Shown piece after piece: positions 1 to 6,625 of a stretch of DNA of 64,000 bases (position 1 is its first letter; each line of letters opens with the position of its first letter). The notes under the pieces are model-generated. The model worked only from the letters and a program-made list of their open reading frames with translations. It made no database searches and was not told the origin of the DNA. This DNA comes from Bacteroides clarus YIT 12056. GTDB lineage: Bacteria > Bacteroidota > Bacteroidia > Bacteroidales > Bacteroidaceae. The DNA is taken from positions 62,001 through 126,000 of the forward strand of contig NZ_FQWK01000004.1 in the NCBI RefSeq assembly GCF_900129655.1, read 5' to 3'. The position numbers and the translations under genes were made by a program.

Positions 1-489
1 GCCGGTATATTCGTTGTAGTCTATACGGTAGACGAGCAGATGTCCGGTGTACAGTTGCACGTGGCTTTCGATACCTTTATAATAGGAGTACCATGCTCCC
101 ATGTCTTCGGCGTTCTCCTTGTCCTGTTCGTCTTTCCTGTACATCGGTTCCAGGTCTTTGCGGTAGTCGCCGACGTACTTTTCGGTGTACTTCTTTACGG
201 CTTCTTCGGTAGTCATGCCCATGTACTTCTCGCCGAAGCAGGCGGAAAGGAAATAGGTGTTCAGACTGTCCTTCATCTTCTCGTCGGCCGACCGGGAAGC
301 GTATGTAAGGTTGATGATGAGGTTGCATGCCGGTTTGGCGGTATCACCGAAGAGGTGGGCGGTTTCGTTCACTTGTATGCTGTCGAACTCCAGCGCTCCG
401 GCGTTTTTGTTCATGATGTTACCGCAAGAAAAGAAAAAGCCGCTTGCCGCAAGCAGAAGGACAAGTAGGCTGACAGTTTGCTTTTTCAT
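1..489 (-). CDS. DUF3298/RsiV-like lipoprotein, C-terminus cut off by the window edge
   Basis: The reading frame opens at the ATG at 489 and runs off the left edge after 163 codons, so this is the N-terminal part only. It starts with a signal peptide ending in a lipobox-like FFFSC at about residues 18-22, so the mature protein is probably a lipid-anchored envelope protein. The following sequence (FDSIQVNETAHLFGD, then YFLSACFGEKYMG and VQLYTGHLLVYRIDYNEYTG) matches my recollection of Bacteroides proteins annotated as DUF4163/DUF3298 domain proteins, which resemble the extracellular part of RsiV. The function in Bacteroides is not known. A -7 promoter element lies at 538-545 on the same strand. 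Family assignment is from memory of the sequence pattern and is moderately sure; a general lipoprotein call is safe. Confidence 0.75.
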   Translation of the reverse strand, partial: MKKQTVSLLVLLLAASGFFFSCGNIMNKNAGALEFDSIQVNETAHLFGDTAKPACNLIINLTYASRSADEKMKDSLNTYFLSACFGEKYMGMTTEEAVKKYTEKYVGDYRKDLEPMYRKDEQDKENAEDMGAWYSYYKGIESHVQLYTGHLLVYRIDYNEYTG

Positions 490-537
490 ATCGAGTTTCA
501 TTTATAAATCAACATTTCATTCGGGAATCTTTATCGA

Positions 538-545
538 CAAATATA
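538..545 (-). promoter_or_regulatory. -7 element for the DUF3298 lipoprotein gene
   Basis: Read on the minus strand this is TATATTTG, an exact match to the Bacteroides TAnnTTTG -7 consensus, about 48 bp upstream of the ATG at 489. No convincing -33 TTG was found at the usual 19-21 bp spacing. Confidence 0.55.
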
Positions 546-611
546 GAACTTATTAACGAACTCCACACATAAAAAAGGAAAAATTAATTCCTGCGAACGG
601 TTAAAACTTTC

Positions 612-619
612 TATCTTTG
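612..619 (+). promoter_or_regulatory. -7 element for the Cys-rich membrane peptide gene
   Basis: TATCTTTG matches TAnnTTTG. Transcription should start about 4-5 nt after it, which is only a few nt before the ATG at 629. This rules out the in-frame TTG at 617, which lies inside the promoter, and suggests a nearly leaderless mRNA. Confidence 0.6.
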
Positions 620-628
620 CCGCCGTCT

Positions 629-1027
629 ATGAAGAGGCTCCGTTACATATTCGCCATATTGATATCCTCACTTATTATCATAAGTGGGGCGGGAGTTTCC
701 ATTATCCATTATTGCTGTTCGGGATGCCGGATGGAGCAACGCTGCTGCACGTCCGGTTGTTCGGAATGTGAGAAGGCGCACTACGCGTCGCAGGAAACCT
801 GTAAAGATACGGGCTGTACCACCGTTCACTACAAAGTGGATGTGGTGAAGCATGTGCAGGAAGCGTCTTCGACAGTACCCGTATGCACGCTGTACTGCGA
901 GCAGTTGCCGCAGTTCGGTTGCCTGTTGCCGGTGGAACTGCCGGTGACCGGAACGCAAGTCTATTCACCGCCGAGATATTGCGGTTCCAGGCATTATCTG
1001 GCGCTTTATTCCACACTGCTTATTTAG
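629..1027 (+). CDS. Small Cys-rich membrane protein, HYC_CC_PP-like
   Basis: A 132-residue protein with one N-terminal hydrophobic segment (about residues 5-22) followed by HYCCSGC at about 27-33, a CC pair with further Cys residues over the next 30 positions, and SPPRYC near the C-terminus. The HYC...CC...PP layout is the one that gives the HYC_CC_PP family its name; its members are found in Bacteroidota and have no established activity. The many Cys residues and the position in front of a TonB receptor, an HMA protein and a P-type ATPase suggest metal (copper) binding at the membrane, which is inference. The start was taken as ATG 629 rather than the TTG at 617, because the latter sits in the promoter. 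Confidence 0.65.
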   Translation: MKRLRYIFAILISSLIIISGAGVSIIHYCCSGCRMEQRCCTSGCSECEKAHYASQETCKDTGCTTVHYKVDVVKHVQEASSTVPVCTLYCEQLPQFGCLLPVELPVTGTQVYSPPRYCGSRHYLALYSTLLI

Positions 1028-1053
1028 AGAGACATCCTTGCGGGACGGCGTTT

Positions 1054-1224
1054 GTTTCCTGCCGGGGAACGGTCTGTTCCTCACCGTGAAACATGTTGTT
1101 CCCTGCCGGGGAACGATACGTTTCATCCCATGGAACAAACAGTTTCATCCCGCGGAACGAATCGTTTCACCTCACGGGATTGGTATTTTCATCTCGTAAG
1201 ACGGATATTTCCATCCCGTGAGGC
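1054..1224. repeat. Array of eight 22-bp units with internal dyad symmetry
   Basis: Eight 17-bp units start every 22 bp (1054, 1076, 1098, 1120, 1142, 1164, 1186, 1208) with 5-bp spacers of differing sequence. The best units are GTTCCCTGCCGGGGAAC and GTTTCATCCCGCGGAAC; arms of about 6 bp (GTTCCC / GGGAAC) face each other across 5 bp, and later units decay. It fills the gap between the Cys-rich peptide gene and the TonB receptor gene; no ORF of note lies in this gap. Its function is unknown. Confidence 0.85.
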
Positions 1225-1337
1225 GAATAATTGCTATGATTATCCGCAATGACGCCTTTATTATCATTTACGGGCGCCATGCCGGATAACCGTTTATTTG
1301 TTTTATTGTCACATTTCAAAATAAGAAAGAATCAGAT

Positions 1338-3554
1338 ATGAAATATATATGGTTAATGTTGCTGTTCTTCCCCTTTATCACTTTGCGGGCGCAGGTAAAG
1401 GGAACGGTAAAAGATAATCTCGGTGAACCGGTTGCCGGAGCCAACCTTTTCTGGATGGGAACGACACAGGGCGCCACCACCTCTGCCGACGGGAGCTTCT
1501 CCCTCGCAAAGCCTGCCGGTAAGCACATGCTGGTAGTCAGCTTCATCGGTTTCGAGAACGATACGATACATGTGAACGGACGTGATGAAACGCTCGACAT
1601 AGTTCTTCGCGAAGGGGTGGAACTGAGCGAAGTCAATGTTGTCAGCCGTAAGCTCGGAACCATGAAACTGCGGAGCAGCGTGATGAATGAGGATATGATA
1701 AGCAGCGCCGAACTGACCCGCGCCGCCTGTTGCAACCTCGGAGAGAGTTTCGTAACCAACCCTTCGGTGGACGTGACCTATTCCGATGCCGCTACGGGCG
1801 CCAAGCAAATCAAGCTGTTAGGATTGTCCGGCACTTACGTACAGATGATGACGGAAAACATTCCCAACTTTCGGGGAGTGGCCGCTCCGTACGGGCTGGG
1901 CTATGTGCCCGGCCCGTGGATGCAAAGCATACAGGTGAGCAAGGGCAGCGCATCCGTCAAAAACGGTTACGAGGCCATCACCGGGCAAATCAATGTGGAG
2001 TTCAAGAAGCCGCAATTGCCCGAAGCCGACTGGCTCTCCGTCAATCTTTTCGGCAGCACCACCAACCGTTACGAAGCCAATGCGGACGCCACGGTGAAAC
2101 TCTCCAAGCGTTGGAGCACTTCTTTGCTGGCGCATTACGAAAACGAAACCAAAGCCCACGACAGCAACGATGACGGCTTTGCCGATATTCCGCAGGTGAA
2201 GCAGTACAACGTATGGAACCGCTGGGCGTATATGGGCGACCGTTACGTTTTCCAGGCAGGCATCAAAGCCTTGTCCGAAGACCGCAACAGCGGGCAGGTG
2301 AGCCATGGCGGCAGCCATTCGGCCGACCCCTACAAAATATCCATCGGAACCGACCGTTACGAGGCGTTCACCAAAAACGCTTATATCTTCGATAAGGAGA
2401 AGAATACCAATCTGGCGCTCATCCTTTCCGGCTCTCTGCACAAGCAGGATGCCGTGTACGGACGTAAGCTGTACGATGTAGACCAGCACAACGCTTACGC
2501 GTCCCTTTTGTTCGAGACGGAACTCGGCAAGCGTCACAGCCTGTCTGCGGGACTGAGTTTCAACTACGATTCCTACAATCAGCATTATCGGCTGACGAAC
2601 GATGCGGAGCAACCTCTTACGAGGCAGTTCGTAAAGGAAGCCGTTCCGGGAGCGTATGTGCAGTACACCTATAATCTGGATGATAAACTTATCCTTATGT
2701 GCGGTATTCGCGGTGACCGCAGCAGCGAGTACGGTTGCTTTGTCACGCCCCGTTTCCACGTAAAGTACAATCCCAACGAATACGCGCACTTCCGTCTTTC
2801 CGCCGGAAAAGGGTATCGCACCAATCATGTCCTTGCCGAGAACAATTACCTCTTGGCAAGCAGCCGCCGTATAGACATCGCCCGTAACCTCGACCAGGAT
2901 GAGGCTTGGAACTACGGAGCGAGCGCTTCCTTTTACGTCCCTTTGTTCGGCAAAACGCTGAACTTGAATGCGGAGTATTACTACACGGACTTCCTCAAGC
3001 AGGTAGTGGTGGATATGGATACCGACCCGCATGCCGTTTTGTTCTACAACCTCGGCGGGCGGTCGTATTCGCAGGTGTTCCAGGTGGAAGCCACTTATCC
3101 GTTCTTCCCGGGATTCACCCTCACGGCAGCCTATCGCTGGACGGATGCCAAGACCACCTACGACGGGCAGTTGCGGGAAAAGCCGCTTACCGGCAAGTAC
3201 AAAGGACTGCTTACCGCTTCGTATCAGACTCCGCTGGGCTTGTGGCAGTTCGACGCGACCTTGCAGCTGAACGGTGGCGGCCGTATGCCGACCCCTTACG
3301 AACAGGGAGACGGCGCGTGGTCGTGGGAACACCGCTATAACGGCTTTGAGCAGCTAAGCGCACAGGTCACCCGCTACTTCCGCAACTGGTCTGTCTATGT
3401 CGGCGGGGAAAACCTTACCAACTTCAAGCAGAAGAATCCCATTATCGACGCTTCCGATCCGTGGGGAAGCAATTTCGATGCCACCATGGTGTGGGGTCCG
3501 ATGCATGGGGCAAAGGCGTATGTAGGCGTACGCTTCAATATTCCACGGATATAG
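1338..3554 (+). CDS. TonB-dependent receptor, probably for copper or a copper complex
   Basis: A 738-residue outer-membrane receptor. The signal peptide covers about residues 1-18 (ends ITLRAQ). Residues about 20-105 form a carboxypeptidase-D regulatory-like beta sandwich (VKGTVKDNLGEPVAGANL). A plug domain follows at about 110-220 (VNPS/SVDV, GQINVEFKKP) and then a 22-strand-type barrel to the C-terminus, which ends in an alternating strand (AYVGVRFNIPRI). It lacks the long SusC-type architecture and has no SusD partner. The receptor is followed after 50 bp by an HMA-domain protein and then a P1B-type ATPase, so the natural inference is import of a metal, most likely copper, across the outer membrane. 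The substrate is not shown by the sequence itself. Confidence 0.85.
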   Translation: MKYIWLMLLFFPFITLRAQVKGTVKDNLGEPVAGANLFWMGTTQGATTSADGSFSLAKPAGKHMLVVSFIGFENDTIHVNGRDETLDIVLREGVELSEVNVVSRKLGTMKLRSSVMNEDMISSAELTRAACCNLGESFVTNPSVDVTYSDAATGAKQIKLLGLSGTYVQMMTENIPNFRGVAAPYGLGYVPGPWMQSIQVSKGSASVKNGYEAITGQINVEFKKPQLPEADWLSVNLFGSTTNRYEANADATVKLSKRWSTSLLAHYENETKAHDSNDDGFADIPQVKQYNVWNRWAYMGDRYVFQAGIKALSEDRNSGQVSHGGSHSADPYKISIGTDRYEAFTKNAYIFDKEKNTNLALILSGSLHKQDAVYGRKLYDVDQHNAYASLLFETELGKRHSLSAGLSFNYDSYNQHYRLTNDAEQPLTRQFVKEAVPGAYVQYTYNLDDKLILMCGIRGDRSSEYGCFVTPRFHVKYNPNEYAHFRLSAGKGYRTNHVLAENNYLLASSRRIDIARNLDQDEAWNYGASASFYVPLFGKTLNLNAEYYYTDFLKQVVVDMDTDPHAVLFYNLGGRSYSQVFQVEATYPFFPGFTLTAAYRWTDAKTTYDGQLREKPLTGKYKGLLTASYQTPLGLWQFDATLQLNGGGRMPTPYEQGDGAWSWEHRYNGFEQLSAQVTRYFRNWSVYVGGENLTNFKQKNPIIDASDPWGSNFDATMVWGPMHGAKAYVGVRFNIPRI

Positions 3555-3604
3555 CGGTTAATCAAAGAGATATGAACAGTGAAAACTAATTAAAAGAAAA
3601 CATC

Positions 3605-3916
3605 ATGAAAACAAGAAAGATTTGCATCGCCCTTGCGGCCGTATTGCTGAGCGCAACGACAGTCGTGGCCAAAGACCTGCGCACCGTAGTGTTCAAAGTG
3701 TCACAGATGACGTGCGAGAACTGTGTGAAAAAGATAAACAGCAATATCCGTTTCGAGAAAGGGCTGAAAAAGTTCGATACGGACTTGAAGACCAAAACGG
3801 TGACCATCACGTACGATGCCGACAAGACCGATATTGAAAAACTGAAAGAGGGTTTCAGAAAGTTCCATTACGAAGCCGAGTTTGTGAAAGAGAGCAAGCA
3901 GGGCGATAAGAAGTAA
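3605..3916 (+). CDS. Periplasmic heavy-metal-associated (HMA) domain protein
   Basis: A 103-residue protein with a cleavable signal peptide (cleavage probably after VVA at about residue 22) and one HMA fold. The metal-binding loop reads MTCENC at about 37-42, the MxCxxC motif that binds Cu(I) in Atx1/CopZ-type chaperones. Unlike cytoplasmic CopZ it should be exported to the periplasm. Sandwiched between a TonB receptor and a P1B-type ATPase, it may relay metal between the two membranes; that role is inferred from context. The spacing (50 bp after the receptor gene, 72 bp before the ATPase gene) fits a single operon. Confidence 0.85.
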   Translation: MKTRKICIALAAVLLSATTVVAKDLRTVVFKVSQMTCENCVKKINSNIRFEKGLKKFDTDLKTKTVTITYDADKTDIEKLKEGFRKFHYEAEFVKESKQGDKK

Positions 3917-3988
3917 TTGAACAAACGGCTCATTCCGGTTGTTGCTTTAGTGGATTCAGAGTAACAACCCCCTAAAATATAGAATGGA

Positions 3989-5653
3989 ATGAGCAATATA
4001 TTGAAGAAGGTATGTCCCGCGCAGGAATTACACTGCGCGGAATATGCCGATAGTATGGAAAGATGCAACATGGAAGAACGCAACAGGCAGTACCGCAGTC
4101 TGAAGATGCAGGCTGTCGGCGCGTGGCTGCTGGCCGTTCCGTTGTTGCTGCTTTCCATATTCGGTAATTATGTGTCCTATGGCAGCGAGATACAATTGCC
4201 GCTGGCCGCACTTGCGCTGCTGTTTCTGGGAACATCTTTTTATACGGATGCCTGGAAACGGCTCCGTGAGGGACGCGCCACCATGGACACGCTGATTGCT
4301 TTCAGCGCTTCCGTAGCTTTTCTTTTCAGCTTGTTCAACACGTTCTTTCCGGACTACTGGCATGACGCGGGACTTCAACCGCACGTTTATTACGAAGTGA
4401 CCGTACTGATTGTCGCAGTGGGGCTGACCGGTAAAGTGTTCCGGTTCCTGCCCGAAGAACTGCATGGTGAAGACCGCATAGCCAATATCATCTTTCCCGT
4501 GCTGACGGGAACGGCGGTTGCCGTGTTTTTTATCTGGATATTGTTCGGCGGTGTGGAAGCCGTGCCGCATGCGCTCTATTCGGTTATTTCCATTTTCATT
4601 GTCGCTTGTCCGTGCGCGTTGGGCTTGATAACACCGGTCGCGCTGATGCGCGGGATAGGCAGAGCCGCCGATATGCATATCTGGATAAAGGATTCCCTCG
4701 CTTTGGAACGGCTGAACAAGGCCGATGTGGTGGTCTTTGACAAGACCGGGACGCTGACCGAGGGACATCCCACCGTTACGGCTTGGTTGTGGGCGCAGTA
4801 CCAGGAAGAATATTTTAAGATGGTGCTGCTGGCTGCGGAAATGAACTCGTCCAATTCGCTGGCGGCCGCCATCACCGCCGCCCTGCGGGAAGAGCAGATT
4901 ACGCCCGCCCGTTTGGACGGCTGCGAGATTCTGAAAGGAAAAGGGATGAAAGCCGCCTATAAGGGTATGGAGTATTGGGTGGGCAGCCATAAGCTGTTGA
5001 AGGATTATCAGGTTTACCTGTCCGACGTGCTGGGCGATATGCTGGTGGAGTATGAGTCCGAGGGAAACAGCATCGTTTACTTCGGTCGTGAGGGTGAGCT
5101 GCTCGCCATAATTGCCGTTAAAGACCAGTTGAAAGTCACTGCGCTCGGTGTGGTGAAAGAGCTCAGAGGGCAGGAACTCGATATTTGTCTGCTGACGGGC
5201 GACGGCGAACGTACCGCTTCGACCATAGCGGGGAAGCTGGGTATCATCCGCTATCTGTCCGATGCCCTGCCGGACGACAAGGAGACTTTTATCCGCGAGC
5301 TCCGGTTGCAGGGAAAGACGGTCGTTATGGTGGGCGACGGCATCAATGACGTGCAGGCGCTGGCGGGTGCGGATGTCAGTATCGCCATGGGCGGCTATGC
5401 CGACGATACGCTGACGGATGAAGCCATGATAGTGATGAAATCTTCCGATTTGCAGTCGCTGCCCAAGTTGTTCGGCCTGTCGCGCCATACGCTCCGGCTG
5501 ATGCGCCAGAACTCGTTCTGGGTGATAATCTATCATCTGGCAGGCGTATTGATAGCCGCGGGCATCCTTTATCCGGTGTACGGAATACTGTTGACGCCCA
5601 TGCTGGCCGCAATAGCCATAGTGCTCTCCTGCGTAACGCTGATGAGAGGGTAG
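3989..5653 (+). CDS. P1B-type heavy-metal ATPase homologue lacking the actuator domain
   Basis: A 554-residue homologue of CopA-type ATPases with striking losses. Present: membrane segments at about 43-60, 68-85, 100-120, 133-150, 166-188, 196-218 and two at 508-550; the CPC metal site (207-209); DKTGTLTEG with the phosphorylated Asp (251); and GDGIND (449-454). Missing: the whole actuator domain. TGK (147-149) at the end of the fourth segment is joined by about 15 residues to the next segment, where about 120 residues with the TGE motif belong. The nucleotide-domain SEHPL motif is replaced by NSSNSL (286-291), IYN in the next-to-last helix by IYH (514-516), and the usual SS in the last helix by SC. 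There is no N-terminal HMA domain, only Cys 9, 16 and 26. The reading frame is intact, so it looks like a retained protein with a changed job (for example metal binding or sensing) rather than an ordinary pump. Confidence 0.85.
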   Translation: MSNILKKVCPAQELHCAEYADSMERCNMEERNRQYRSLKMQAVGAWLLAVPLLLLSIFGNYVSYGSEIQLPLAALALLFLGTSFYTDAWKRLREGRATMDTLIAFSASVAFLFSLFNTFFPDYWHDAGLQPHVYYEVTVLIVAVGLTGKVFRFLPEELHGEDRIANIIFPVLTGTAVAVFFIWILFGGVEAVPHALYSVISIFIVACPCALGLITPVALMRGIGRAADMHIWIKDSLALERLNKADVVVFDKTGTLTEGHPTVTAWLWAQYQEEYFKMVLLAAEMNSSNSLAAAITAALREEQITPARLDGCEILKGKGMKAAYKGMEYWVGSHKLLKDYQVYLSDVLGDMLVEYESEGNSIVYFGREGELLAIIAVKDQLKVTALGVVKELRGQELDICLLTGDGERTASTIAGKLGIIRYLSDALPDDKETFIRELRLQGKTVVMVGDGINDVQALAGADVSIAMGGYADDTLTDEAMIVMKSSDLQSLPKLFGLSRHTLRLMRQNSFWVIIYHLAGVLIAAGILYPVYGILLTPMLAAIAIVLSCVTLMRG

Positions 5654-5654
5654 G

Positions 5655-6488
5655 TCAGCTGTTCCTGTATTCCAGCGGGCTCATTCCCATGTGTCTCTTG
5701 AAGTACTTGCCGAAGAACGAGGCGCTGGGGAAGTTCAGCGAGTAGGCGATTTCCTGAATGGTCATGTCGGTGGATTTCAATTTGGCTTTTATGTCGATGA
5801 TGACGACATGCGCAATGATGTCCAGCACGTTTTTCCCGGTCACCAGTTTGATGGTGGTGCTGAGGTGTTGCAGGGATATGCCCAGCTTTTCGGCATAGAA
5901 CTGCGCGCGGCGTTCGGTGGTGTAGTTTTCGATAACCAGCTGTATGAACTCACGGCAGATTTCCTCTTTCCGGCTTTTAATCCTGTTTTGGGAGTCCGGA
6001 CGGTTGCTGTATAACTCGTTGACACCGTAGAGAAGCGTGTCCAGCACGTTCTGCGCCATTCGCGTTTTGGGCATGTACGGTCCGGTGGAAACGCGTGCCA
6101 GCAATGCGAAGTAGTCCCTGAAGTAAGAGGCGACGGTTTCGTTGAGCGGTATCACGGGAGCTTCTATAATCTTGGAGTACGAGCTCATGGTGGATTGGAT
6201 GATGTTGACTCCGTTGAGACAATGCTCGGAGAACCCGGCAAAACCTATCCGCACCTTTTCTTTCTGTCCGTGAAACTGGATGATGGTGCCGGGAAGGAGT
6301 GTCACAAAGTCGCCTTGTTTGATTTCGGTGTCCATCAGGTTGATGGATACCGTAATGGAACCTTCGGTGCACAATGCGAAGATACATGCCTTCAGACGGC
6401 ATGATTGCTTGTATATGTTCAGAATATCTTCTGTTACATCCGTCCATGCAATCAGGTCTACGGGGAGATCGACTTGGGGAAATTCCAT
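5655..6488 (-). CDS. AraC-family transcriptional regulator
   Basis: A 277-residue regulator. The N-terminal part (about 1-165) has a cupin-like sensor fold (IKQGDFVTLLPG), and the last 100 residues hold the two helix-turn-helix motifs of AraC/XylS proteins, ending in IQEIAYSLNFPSASFFGKYFKRHMGMSPLEYR, given here only as the family signature region (about 245-275). The frame can be extended to a TTG at 6515, but the promoter element at 6513-6520 overlaps that codon, so ATG 6488 was chosen. It converges with the ATPase gene (1 bp apart) and diverges from the SusC gene, so it may control either the metal cluster or the SusC/D pair; the divergent arrangement favours the latter. Confidence 0.85.
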   Translation of the reverse strand: MEFPQVDLPVDLIAWTDVTEDILNIYKQSCRLKACIFALCTEGSITVSINLMDTEIKQGDFVTLLPGTIIQFHGQKEKVRIGFAGFSEHCLNGVNIIQSTMSSYSKIIEAPVIPLNETVASYFRDYFALLARVSTGPYMPKTRMAQNVLDTLLYGVNELYSNRPDSQNRIKSRKEEICREFIQLVIENYTTERRAQFYAEKLGISLQHLSTTIKLVTGKNVLDIIAHVVIIDIKAKLKSTDMTIQEIAYSLNFPSASFFGKYFKRHMGMSPLEYRNS

Positions 6489-6512
6489 AAGTGTTGTCGT
6501 TTTTGGTCTGCA

Positions 6513-6520
6513 CAAAGTTA
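6513..6520 (-). promoter_or_regulatory. -7 element for the AraC-type regulator gene
   Basis: Minus-strand TAACTTTG, matching TAnnTTTG, 25 bp upstream of ATG 6488. It lies in the divergent intergenic region with the SusC gene and decides the start codon. Confidence 0.65.
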
Positions 6521-6625
6521 CGCTTTTTTGCTGAAAAATATCGAAAAACTTGCAATCGGACAGGGATTTTTTTAATTTTAATTGTTATTAAAGTTAAGAG
6601 TGTTAATCTTATAACAGATAGAACT

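Noticed and set aside
1054..1224. Regular short repeats as a possible CRISPR array (also 11885-11986 and 46319-46443)
   Set aside because: Repeat units are only 11-17 bp, spacers 5-12 bp, and no cas genes are present in the window.
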